The notes below the pieces were generated by a model that was not told where the DNA came from, did no database searches, and saw only the letters and a list, made by a program, of their open reading frames with translations. DNA of 64,000 nt, taken from the NCBI GenBank assembly GCA_037903475.1, contig JBAJFG010000073.1, positions 310,001 to 374,000 on the forward strand, written 5' to 3'. Shown here in pieces: positions 24,789 through 36,431 of this stretch. Within the stretch, counting starts at the first letter, position 1. Each line of letters begins with the position of its first letter. The DNA comes from Ancylostoma caninum. Taxonomy: Eukaryota; Nematoda; Chromadorea; Rhabditida; Ancylostomatidae. The position numbers and the translations under genes were made by a program.

Positions 24789-25007
24789 TCAGGGTTTATT
24801 CCGAGTAACAAATGCAGTAGGTGGTCGCGACGGTGGAAGCGCGAACTCGCTCATATCGGATTGCATAACGATATTTTCCAGAATCAAATTCGCCGATTGT
24901 TTTTCGTTATTGGATTCAGCGCCGGAGGCCTTCGGATCCACCCTAACACTTTGACATCCGTCATGATAGCTCCCTGGGGTCGTCGCCGCACCGCTCCCCC
25001 ATTTCAC
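24789..25007 (-). CDS. possible C-terminal exon or small gene, unidentified
   Basis: The minus frame reads GSYHDGCQSVRVDPKASG, then ESNNEKQSANLILENIVMQS, and ends FALPPSRPPTAF plus a basic tail at TGA 24789-24791. An acceptor (acgaccccag) just before 24973 could start it as an exon. Alternatively it starts at ATG 25007. GC content is higher than in the flanks. The plus strand of the same block is also open for 101 codons, so strand is not certain. Confidence 0.25.
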   Translation of the reverse strand: MKWGSGAATTPGSYHDGCQSVRVDPKASGAESNNEKQSANLILENIVMQSDMSEFALPPSRPPTAFVTRNKP

Positions 25008-27977
25008 ACGCTATTCCCGCTAATTGTGATTCTTACTACCTGATGCCTTGGCGGGCCTTTATACTCTGGACTACCAAGCCTAGCTGGAATTGGAACAATC
25101 TTTAAATACTCTTCCAGTTAAATTTTCGCGCTACTCACTCACAATTTTTTCCCATTTTCAATCCAGAAAATTAAGCCTCACTTCCTAGAAGTGCCCCAGC
25201 TCTGTCCGAACGAGTCGCAACGTTTTTCGTCCCCATGGGTATCTCACTTTTTGTAGCGCTATTCTAAAACCCGCTCCAACTGTCCAGCAATCCAGTTTGA
25301 ACGCCAGTGCCAGCGCTGCCATCGCTTCTCTTCTGGGCAATACAACAAATAATTATACTCTACCACTATATAACAAATAATTATACTCTACCAATAATGG
25401 TCCTTTTTTCCACATGGCTAACGGCATCAATCCTGCTATCCCTGTTGTCGGATGAGTAATGTGCTGTCCCTGGTGGACGACGATGTTCTCGCTGCTCAAA
25501 ACACGCAAAACTCACTTCCTATTCACATCTTACAACTACTACTTCATAAAGAACTCCAAGAGTAGCTTGATTCTTGCCTACCTGGAAAATTCGACAACTA
25601 AACAACAAAGTTTCCCTCTCCTCACAAAATTTTCCTGATTTTGGATTGTGGGTTCGGAATATCTCACAATTCCAACTTATATGTAAGAAATGGATGCATC
25701 ATCCTCTCTTTCCTCTCACTCCTTACATCCAAATGGTCCTGAATTTACATTTACTCCGGATAAGAGCTTCAATATCTTTAAAAGCTTTCTGCCGCACAAC
25801 AATTCATCTCCACAAAAAACCCTTGAATTCTACCGCTATGGCGTCAAATTAAAAGCTCACCATCACCTTCCCGTTGATTAATTCAAACACCAAGAGCCCC
25901 CTGCCTTATGTACACCTTCCATGAATCCCTCCAAATCTTAAAATTTAAGGAAGATAAGGTGAGTTTTAAAAAAGTATTAGATGAGAATATTTATGCATTT
26001 TTGTGCCGAAACTAGCGAAGTAATGCTGAATAATATTTTTCGAACGTATGTTTTAGAATGTCAAGTGTTCGGTCGCTAAGACATGACAGATGAGTCATTT
26101 CTTCCATTGTTGAGGTCCAATCATTAGGAGATTGTGATTCTCAAATATTCGAAGTATTCGTTTTTATGGTATGAGGCTTCAGCTATGCTACTAAACGGTC
26201 ATCGAATGTATAACCTGCACGCGAGATCTCGCACCTCTTACTTATTTTACCCATCCACGAAATATACCATTTTGTGATAAGTGGGGGGAGGGTCCAATTT
26301 GAGGTGTGTCCTTTGTAGGTGAAGGACAGTGCTGTGGTCTGGACCCACTCCCCGTGCTGTGCCAGAGAAAAGGTCGAGAGAGAAAACGAGAATATCAATC
26401 GAATGTGTAGAAGTGCAGACAATTAAAGAGCGAAGACGTAGATAGGGCGGAGCGGTAACTGGGACCACCCCTCTCGAGCATCCTGCGTATGCGACGAGTT
26501 CACTCGTACGGTTTAAATGAAGATGCGTGATTTTCCCTCGAGGGAAACGTTCCCTGGATAGGAACAAGGTTATTGGACGGATAGAGATCGAATAAATCTA
26601 ACAAGGGGAGGATACTTAGTGGCCGTGGCCATTCGTGATGCGATGTGGACTACTAGGTGCAGTTTTTGACGCTGATTTCGAATCTGTAGTCCGAATTTCC
26701 TGTGCAATTCTGTTCAGTGAGTTACAGCTATTTCTTTTCGCGCTGATTTAACATAGATTACTCACGTTGTGCTTAGTAGCTGCTTTAATGTGGAGTGCTT
26801 CAGGATAAAACGAGGAAATTGGTTGTGTGCCTCTGATGCACCTGCCTTGCTCCGATTTAAGCCCGTATATGGGGATCGTGAGTGAGTCAGCGTCAGCGAC
26901 TTTGAGTGCGGTGCTCAAAAACGGGCTTCAGTAGTGGTCAGGCAGCCTCAAAAATTCGGATATCCCAAAAGCAAAACTATCTTCAGCCCTTATTTCCCAT
27001 GGATAAAGGAGTTTTGTCTTGCTGATAATCCAATTTTCGGGTTATTCCAAGACGATTATCAGAATATTGAACATTTCTAATACATTAGTCGTTCAACGCA
27101 CTACTACATGTATGGGAATCATCGACAACTTCGATTTTCAGCACAACTACTAAGCATAGCACAATATCCTAATAAAATCTAATGTAGCAAAAATTTCACC
27201 ATCATACAAATCTCTCTTTTTTTGTTTTTATTTGTATACTTATTTATCTATTTATGTAGTTATTTATTCATCTACTTGATCAAGTGTTCAATGCTTTTTA
27301 CTCTTATTCCGTTTACTGATCATCATGAACTAAATCTTGTTGAATTTTACAATTCTTCAGTTCACAAATGAATACTTAGAGAAATAAAAGAAAATCGGCT
27401 TTCTACCTATTCTATTGTCGCTCTTTCTTTAAATATGAAAAAACAGGCAAGCAAAGCTTTCTTGGCGATGGAAAGGATGCTAGGTAATTACTCATCTCTT
27501 TGAAAGCAATCCTTGCCTATTCCTTGCCTGGCTATAACTGACCGAAGCACATCTTCTCGCGTCCTTGACTCTAACAATGGTCCTTGGAATTTCATTCCTA
27601 CTCACAGCTGTTAATCGAAATGTATGTTATTTGTTTGTTTTCATTTCTTTAATCTATTGTCTAGGGATTTCCATGTAAATATGCTATGGGTAGAAGATAT
27701 GCTATGAGTGGAGTGTATATACAAGAACATTCACTACTATTAAAATTACAATGAACTCATGCTGGAATATGATGTCACCGACCTCGAAATACTTGTTTGC
27801 CCGTAGAATTCTTTTACATATTTCCTAAAAGAGACCATGCTTGTCGGAATTCGCTGCAAACTGTGCGCACTGTGCGCCCTAAGTCTACGAAGAATGACTG
27901 CCTACTATCCTGCATCATCCCTCGTGTGCAACTAAGGCTATCGATGAAATTTTCCATCCTCTATAATACATGCATAC
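25008..27977. other. T/C-rich stretch with gene-like fragments, no supported gene
   Basis: Between 25150 and 25930 the plus strand has protein-like fragments in more than one frame (for example SSLNASASAAIASLLG and NIFKSFLPHNNSSPQKTLEF), broken by stops, possibly a decayed intronless gene. A 21-bp word (aacaaataattatactctac + c) is duplicated at 25344-25364 and 25372-25392. The rest is AT-rich with short ORFs. Confidence 0.3.
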
Positions 27978-28262
27978 CGGCGGCGGACGCAGAAAGTGGG
28001 CGGGAGGGGGGAGCGTGGCAAAAAAGTGGGGCCCCGCCGGCTTAGAGACCAGATGGAAAATAAAATTGATAAGATTATTAATTAGAGCAATAAATAATTA
28101 ATAAAAGTTATTCGAAAAATAATAATAGAAGTAAACGATTGAAAATAAACTAATGCAAGATTTTTTTGTATCGTAAAGTAATTTAAAAAATTTGGCGACC
28201 CATTCCCGAGGCCCCCCCCCCCCCCGCTCTTTCTCCTTCATCCTCTCCTGGTGCGCGCATAC
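27978..28262 (+). mobile_element. hAT-like MITE, copy of the 37308 family
   Basis: The copy begins cggcggacgcagaaagtggg and shares its G-rich head, an AT-rich middle (aataaataattaataaaa) and a C-run tail near 28210-28225 with the copy at 37308-37555. The right end is degraded, so the end coordinate is approximate. Confidence 0.7.
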
Positions 28263-31200
28263 ATACTATTTACATGGTGTAATTTTTCTGAGACTGTAAG
28301 ATTATTCATGCTGATTCATCAATTACTACTTTTTCCCATTAATAGGGAATGGAAAACAGCCATAGATGGGCTGAAATAATCCTTTGTCTTCAGACTGTCA
28401 TTTCTATGTACGGACTGTAATCACACATAGAAGAGCTCTAGATGCTCTCCTCTTCAGAAATCCGGGCTAGATCCAATAGGTCAGCTGTCGGTATGCGATG
28501 GCTTGTATCGCTCTCAGATTCTTTAATATCTCCAAAATTCTAAGGAACACTTCCTAAGAGGAAGTTTCCTCGCCTGTGGGGAGGCGCTCCTTTTCCCCAG
28601 CTATTTGGCTTCCGATCCTCTCGAAAAGTGTGTCAATTGATAATCTCCCCGCGGTTTGACACATTGGAAAAGAATACAAATCACCCAATGCACTTTGAGA
28701 TAACTTACTACACATTGCAAGCAGTATTTCTGAGTTTTGTGGGAAGAGATGAAGATTTTGAAGCCGATCTTGGTGAGGGGGGGGAGTTCTCCTCATTTCG
28801 CAGGCTTGTTTCTTAGGCTGGGATGGGCTCCTTTCTTACGGACTCGCTGTTTAAAATACGTACTTACTATGCTTTTCGTCTTTTTTTTTCTCAGGGGAAA
28901 GATTTTTGTATACAGTTCGGGCATACCTGCTTACTTTCATTGCGAGTCTACCTCCCAAAAATTAGCGTGAAGTTACCCAAATTCTATTGGAGTTTTGCAA
29001 AAAGGGGAGTTTTTAGCAGGATCGAGTAGATTTTGCGAGAAAAGTACTGGGATTCTATTCGGATACTCGCCTTTATATCATTGCGAAATTCTCTTAAATC
29101 CTTATATCAGCTAGATCAGGATATTCTCTAAATCCTGAGCTGCAGCACTCTCAATTCTCCATTCATAATGACATTAGAGGGTATGAAATATTCTCAAGAT
29201 ACTCTTAGGAATCAAAAATTCTTCAAAATCATTTATTTCTTTAAAAAACCAACAATATTCACAAAATTGTATTTAAACCTACATTTTATTGAAAGAAACT
29301 ACTGCCACTAGAAAGAAGACATGTTTCGAATACCGTGACGATGACGTGAGGACACAGTATTCGGGACGTATGGCATGAACTTAAAGGCAGCACCCACGGA
29401 AATTTTGGACCTCTTGATTTCGGCATAATTTGAGGTAAACGCATGCGCTGAACATTGTTACAATGCCGAAAACAGTCGAAACCTTCAAAATCCCCATATT
29501 CTGTAACCTCTCAGATCATCGCTTTGGGCAGATTGGGCCGAGTTGCGCGACTTGTTCGATGTGGACCGATTCAAAAAAGTCGATATCGCTGCCTCCTTTA
29601 TCAGCTGTTTTGTTGGCAAAATCGGTCTTTTGCACTGTTTTGCAGTGTTTCTGAAGCTGATGGAAGAAAACAAAGTTTGAAAAAGATTGTATATCCAGTC
29701 AAGATGTCGCAAAACACTATTGAGTTGTAAAATGGTCCCAATACAACGAAAGAATTCGAAATTGAAATAAATGACGAGAATCAGGCCATACTAGTAAAAA
29801 AGCAGGTGGATTCGCGCTAAAATGACAAGTAGAAAACTTTGCTGTGGTAGATAATGCGAAAAAGGAGAGCTAAGGAATAAAATGAGCTTTCTGGTAACAA
29901 GAAAAGAAATGAGTGCCTACTTGATCAGCTGGCAGCAACGCTCCGCTACCGCTACGACTCGATCGAACGACCCCACGCTGATCCTGCTGATCCAGGATCT
30001 TGGACATTCAACTCGTTATATCTTGGAAACTGTTGAGTTTTCCGTGCTCTTCTTTTGTAGAATTGTTGGGAGAATTGTTGAGCTTCCAAAACGATCAAAA
30101 TTTCAGATACGAAAATTTCCGTGGGTGCTGCCTTTAATCCAGAGTCCATTACGCCAAAACGCACAACGCCTTTGGCGGTCACTGGCACGGCTGAACCAGT
30201 TAATTATTTGTTCCGGAGCTTGATGTGTTCCTCCCTCGGTGGCCCGCTCACACATCATGCCGTGATGAACCCAGCAACCAATTCGTGAACTCTTTTTGTG
30301 TCTTCCCTTAAAATAAAATACAGTCATTTTGATTACCATATAAGTTGGTTTGAGTGTGATTCCCAGGAATTCATAGCATATTGTTACCAAAAAAAAAGTT
30401 CTTCAAAGGTGAAATTGTGGTGAAAAAAAAAACAATGTTGCACCTTTTTTGTTTTTTGTTTAGCTCTTCACCTATCCGACCTTACTTCTTACTTCCGAAG
30501 CCAATAGAAACCGAGTACCCCTGTGGTCGGTGAAGTTTCTATTTAAAACCAAGTTCAACTGCGTAGATCTTTTCAGTTCTGAATACCGCCACCTCAACGG
30601 CTCCATCCTCAAGGGCTTGGACAGCTGGCTTCCATACCATGTGTTGAGAATGCCACCAATCCCTTAAACAATATAAAATGGACATTTTGCTGTTGTTTCT
30701 TCCACTGCTAAGATTGATATTCATTTTTTTTGGCCTAAAATGTAGCTGTAGGGGTCCTTACTTCATATTTTGAGAAGCTTTCGGTGTAAACGTGCCTACC
30801 TGGACTGGCACCTACTCCATTTATAATCCGAAAAAATGTTCAGAACAGCTAACCAAGAATTATAAGAAGAAACCCAAACTGAACTGAAGCATGAACTGAT
30901 GCGAATAGCGAACGACAAAAGATACCTCCTCTTCACCAAAGCGATCCATGTTTTCGCCGATTTGTATGTTCATGTGTTCTTCACAAACATCCTAGACGTT
31001 TGTATGTGTCCTTCCATCCATGCATTCATGTGAATTATCAAACTGTACTTCGTCGTTTTCCTTCTTTTCCTAACGTTTTTACTCCGCCAGAACCCAAACA
31101 CACCATGGACTGTCGTCTAAGATGACTACATCCAACTGGAGAGTATCAGTCACATTCGGCTTCAGCCAAGTCTGATCGGAGCTTACACTATTCGACAAGA

Positions 31201-31634
31201 TCCCCTGCCTGGTCCGAAACAACCCTGGTGCACCTGGAAATCGCCCTCTGCTATTTGAACTGATCCTGAGAGGGTCATGGGCTTCATAACTACCCAACTG
31301 CCGTATAGCGGGCGAGCAGGACGAGCAGCTACTCTGCGGGTTGGTGAGAACTATGTGGAATCCAGGCAAGATCCGAATGCTAACCGAGTGAGCTCGTTCA
31401 AAAATTTTCAAGTTATATAAGTACAACTAAAAATTGATAAAAATTTGTCAGTAAAATTACAAAATGCGGGATGTTGGAGAAGAAATCCAGAAAGATTGAA
31501 GGTAATTAGATGGTAAGGACTTTCATGAAAAACACGGGTTTGTTTTGGGGTCTGGTTTTTTTTTTCTAAATTATCCACGCTGCGTACAGAACGCATGATA
31601 ACGCACATACTGCTTTCAGATCATTGTGCCACAA
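28263..31634. other. gene-poor stretch upstream of the potassium channel gene
   Basis: Candidate fragments only. A minus frame ends at 28554 with FERIGSQIAGEKERLPTGEE. A minus frame at 30539-30724 reads VWKPAVQALEDGAVEVAVFR before its stop and could be a terminal exon. A 115-codon minus ORF lies at 31079-31426. None has a full splice structure or a recognisable family. Confidence 0.35.
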
Positions 31635-34600
31635 ATGCCAACATGGAAGAAGTACGCCCGCATAGTCCTTCCCCATGTTGGTCTCATCCTACTCTCCTTG
31701 CTCTACGTTGTAGGAGGTGCAGTCGCATTTTACCATATGGAACGTCCTAATGAGGTATGCACAAAGTTAACAGTCATGCTACATAAGTAGTATCTAATCA
31801 AGGGGTCGTGCGCATCACTGAGACTACCCCGGGTAAACCTGTTGCACTACACAAATTTACCCATTGTTAACACGGACGTCAAGATGTTTACTCTGGGTGA
31901 TCTCATTGATGGCATCCAGACCAAGGAAGTTTTGCAGATGGCAGTGCGAGAGTCTGCAATAAGGAGATTCAACCAGCACAAGGAACGAATGCTGGACGAG
32001 CTGTGGAGCCTCGTTGAGTCTGGGGCTCCTCCAGGTATGAGAAAACGCGTAATTTCCTCTTTTTATCTCCTCCCCTATCGAGTTATATCTTCAGATCTGA
32101 TCGAGGAGCGGGCAAATCTCTACGTAGAGAATTCAACACGCATCCTTTTCGAGGCTTTCGACACTCATTTCATCAGCGCAGCTCTTCTGAAACCTGGTGG
32201 AGAGGATGAAGCGGTGAGCTGGTCTCTGGAAGAACATATACCCGCTAGAATAAATAGCGAAGATACGTAGCTTGAACAAAGTGAACAAAAGAAAATCCAT
32301 AGACATAAAGAAAAATATAGGTAAATGGATCCATCCAGAGAAAACGACGGGCTCCTAATAATTTTTTTAACCTTCTAGGACCTTGACTAATTTACAATCA
32401 TACTAACTCCTATTCGCATGAGCCTCATATTTTTGCTATTCCAACATTGGCAGCCAGGCTCGGCACAGAACTTTTTTTGCGGCCAACTCGTACAATTCCC
32501 TGGGGAAAGCAGAAAACCAATGTGTCAGTATGTCATCGCCTTCGTCTTCAAGAGGTCAACACCATCAAACTGTGTAGACTCAATAACTAGAACGCATATA
32601 CGCTTAACCAGAATTTAAGACTAGTATGACTGCGGAGAATACCATAGATTCAGAAACCAGGGTGTTTAGTTCAATTGTGAGAAAACAAACTTTCAGTACT
32701 CATGGACTTTCATCACAGCGCTATTCTTCACTGCTACACTTCTTACCACTATAGGTAACGACAGTAGCATATCCTTCAGGAAAAGTTGAATCGTCAAGTG
32801 ACTAGCCATCGCTTCCAGGTTATGGCAATCTCGTCCCAGTGACATGGCATGGGCGGATGTTCTGCATCGCCTACGCGCTTCTTGGAGTACCTCTGATTCT
32901 CATCACTGTTGCTGATATCGGCAAATTCCTGTCGGAAAATATTATCTGGTTATATTCAAGGTCAGTTATCGAAATTCATCCCGGAAAAAAGGCCGAGGGA
33001 GCGACCTACAATGCTTGAAGCTGCCAAGGGAAGTCAATTCCAAGGAATTTTCAACTGTGCTCCAGAGTTGTCAGGGTTACCTCCCATCTCACTAATACTG
33101 TATTGCACATGAACCTATTTGCTCGCAAAATCTCGCTTTTGACGAAATTTCCGTCACTGGAAGTGGCACAGTAGTTGAATATGGCTATTACGAAATCAAG
33201 ACTTTGACCTTCTTGAGTAGGAAACATTCCTGCGAAAATTAGTAAGAGCATATAGATGATAAATTTGAATACGTTACCACATTTACCATGCGTAATTTCA
33301 TTTATATATTCGAGTCCTGTATGATGAATTTCCAGATACTCAAAGGCTCGCAAACAATGTCGCCATCATAACTATGCAGCGCTGCCCACCAAGGACGACC
33401 AAAATAGAGAGGGAGAACAGCTGATGCAGGTTTGATGATTAAAAAAAAAACAAAACAAAACACACAAAAAACAGAACAAAATTCGCAGTACAGCTAACTC
33501 ATGAGACGTCTATTTATCGCGGGAATAGTGGAGGACATATGTAGGAGTGCTGAAGATGTATACGTTTGAATCCCAGAAAGAGTTCTGCGGATTTACACAG
33601 CTCCTTAAATATTCCTTTGAGGGTCAAGTAGTGGAAATAAACAGTCCCAAGTTGGAAAGGTATGGCTATGAATGGCTTTGACGAATCATGCCAAATAATA
33701 ATTCACAGAGTGGTCGGACTTGGACAGAGAACAGGCAGCGCAAAAATTGCCTTCTGCTGACCCCGGAAAACATTTGAAGGATTTCCTTTCATGGTCCATA
33801 CGTCATTCGTCGCCTCTTATATTTTTGTAAAATATTCTTGTTGAATATTCTTATAAAATATCAGTCACTGTTAGGTTATCCACATTTTTTCAAAGGTTCT
33901 ACAATTCAGAAAACTCCACACATGTACGAGGATAGTTCCATTTCAACGTCGGTTTTAAAGAAATTCTGACAATTTAGGGCCTCGAACAGTACATCTCCAT
34001 CCCAGTAGCACTTATCGTGATGATCCTGCTGGGATACATGGCCGTCGGTGCGGTGCTGTTAGGATCATGGGAGAACTGGCAATTTTTCTCGGGATTCTAT
34101 TTTTCTTTTATTACAATGACTACGGTAAGTGCTAATCCTCTGTGATGAAAAGGACCTCTTAAAGAACTTTGTTATCCGTTGTTCAGGTTGGTTTTGGCGA
34201 TATTGTACCTGTTAATCGCGAATTTTACCTCCTCGACCTCTGCTACATCATAGTTGGTCTGGCTATCACGTGAGTAATCCCATTACCTCCGGTAAGCATA
34301 CCCATAGGTATGAGATTACACATCCTTTCAATGATGCATCTGGGCCACGAGATCTCGGTTTGGAATAATCGTAGTAGTTTCATCAGAGAACTGTGAAAAG
34401 GATTTCTACCTAGAGTTTCAGGACCATGTGCATTGACCTTGTCGGTATCCAGTACATCCGGAAAATTCACTACTTCGGAAGAGCCATAAAGGTAACTTAC
34501 AAGACAGTCCATTTCTGCAGAATATGTGTACAAGAAACACAAAGAAACAATTAACATAGACACGCTCTGTTCCAGGATGCTCGATTCGCTCTGGTGAACG

Positions 34601-34969
34601 TCGGTGGCAAAATGGTTCACGTACCAGATTTAATGAGATATGCAAGCGTCCTCCAGCAGGTTCTAATTTATCCTGACACCAATTTATAAACTATAAAATT
34701 ATATTTTTATTGAAACGACGTAAAAAGAAACTTTTCCAGAAATATGGTCACAAAAAGCCTCAAGACACCGTAATAGTAAAAGGAGCCTATGCACCAAAAG
34801 ATATCAATAAGATAAGGTAGCTAAACCTAGTTTCAAAGGCAAGATACTCCAGCTTAATCCATAAAATTCCAGATTCATCGACTACGGGGCACTGGCCTCA
34901 GTGGAAAGCTTCCAGACAATTTTCTCCAACATGATGAGCACTAAGTCTAAAGAGCCAGCGGCAGTCTAG
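31635..34969 (+). CDS. twk: two-pore-domain potassium channel, TWK family (12 exons, 395 aa)
   Basis: K2P channels carry background K+ current across the plasma membrane as dimers. Twelve exons join in consistent phases: 31635-31754, 31938-32034, 32095-32213, 32697-32754, 32819-32960, 33336-33429, 33978-34124, 34187-34269, 34422-34491, 34576-34659, 34740-34816 and 34873-34969. Transmembrane segment 1 is about residues 9-35. An N-glycosylation sequon (ENST) lies in the extracellular loop before the first pore. The first selectivity filter is TIGYG at 130-134, and segment 2 follows. Segment 3 and the second filter VGFGD at 260-264 lie in exons 7 and 8. Segment 4 carries the TWK hallmark GLAITTMCIDLVG. 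The start ATG sits 15 bp after the acceptor tgctttcag, so a trans-spliced or upstream non-coding exon is likely. I cannot assign the exact twk orthologue. The stop is TAG 34967-34969. Confidence 0.95.
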
Positions 34970-36431
34970 CTGCCCGCGGCTGGTAGACTCCCAGTGACAA
35001 GTTTTCGAGCGGCTTTGGATTCTTGTCGTAGCATAGCAGCTCTGTCACCTCATTTGTGGAATAAACATTGGTTCAGTGAAAGTCCTACTAGTAACAGCAG
35101 AGGTAAGGATAAAAGCAGTTCGCACACAAATTCAAGGAACCACTTCTCTACAAATGCTAGTTAGAACAGCATCACTAAATTCGCCGTGACACTAGTCTAT
35201 ATTTTCCAGAAGTTTCAGTAGTTTCAGCTAAGTATCTCCATTGTGTTGACGTACGGCGTTTGGCGAAGTTCGTTTGGCAATCCCACAGACGAGTTTGTCA
35301 TCTACCCAGGCAAGCAAGCAAACCTCTCCAACTGTATCGCCACACGAATCTTCCCAATTGTACGTCAAACAAAGGGGTTATCAACCGTGCAAAAATTTCA
35401 ATATCCTCAAATCATGCCATGATAACAATCTTCGGAGTCCATTGCCTTACAGCAGCGCCGTCTGTGTCGACACCGTCGATGGGTAAGCCCTCAACTAATT
35501 GTAAAAATGGATTGAACGTGTTATCCCCCATAATCGTGATCTCATCTCGCTAACTCATCCTCTGACCTTTTGTATTGCCAAACACCTGTAAAATTTATCT
35601 CCAACAGATTCTCCCGCCTCTTGCATTGCCAAACAGGATCCTGACCCATTCTCGATTCTCTAGAAAAATGAATTGGTAAGCACGATTTTATCCCATAAAA
35701 TGTATTGTCAAACATTCTCTCGCAAAATGTGTCGCCATCAAACTTCCGTTGAGCGGAGCAAACCGCATCTCTTCGCTCCTCTTCCTAGCGGAAAATAGGT
35801 GGACACCCAGAATTCTGACTTCACACACTCTGGACTTCTATTCTGTATTCTCTTCAAATACTCATTCCTGAAGACCACAGATAAGCCAACTTTCTCTTTC
35901 TTCTTGGATTCGTGCCGAATGGATTACTTCTGTTACGATCTCTCCCGAACTTGATCCCTCTAAAGGAAGTTCAGCAATGGCTCTGCCAGCATGAAAACAT
36001 CCACATAGTGCATTTCGAACAAACAGATGAAGGGCACTAAGCACAAACTTAGGGTGCAAACCTTCATTGCAAGTTGAATAAATAGCACCTTCCAAATTTG
36101 ATAAATCTAATAACTAATTCAATAGCAGCTTCTATCACAAATACAGTAGTATAAATAATAATGATATTTTGTAATGTGAACGAGAATGACTTTCAACGGC
36201 ATCGATGAACAAGAACCTAAAGTACCTATACAAATAACACGATAATTGATCACATTCTTCTCAAGCTAAATTAACTGCGTATACTTCTTCCAAAAAATAA
36301 TAATTCCGAGCAAAGGTAAACAGATGATGATTAGATTAACACAAACAGATGATAATTAGATTATTAGGTTAACGGATGAATGAATACAGCGTCAAACAAG
36401 AACATGATCTCAAAAAAAAAGAAACAGGCCT
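34970..36431. other. spacer between convergent genes
   Basis: This is the 3' side of both the channel (plus) and the OTU gene (minus). The frame after the channel stop stays open to a gtaagg donor at 35104. A further block at 35230-35410 is open in several frames after a tttcag acceptor (for example NPTDEFVIYPGKQANLSNC). Both could be alternative 3' exons or an unrecognised gene. Confidence 0.35.
35060..35065 (+). promoter_or_regulatory. candidate poly(A) signal of the channel gene
   Basis: AATAAA lies 91 bp after the TAG stop of the potassium channel, a normal distance for a nematode 3' UTR. Confidence 0.5.

Noticed and set aside
31079..31426. 115-codon minus ORF just upstream of the potassium channel
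   Set aside because: No start context, splice sites or recognisable family; the plus strand of the same block is also nearly open.
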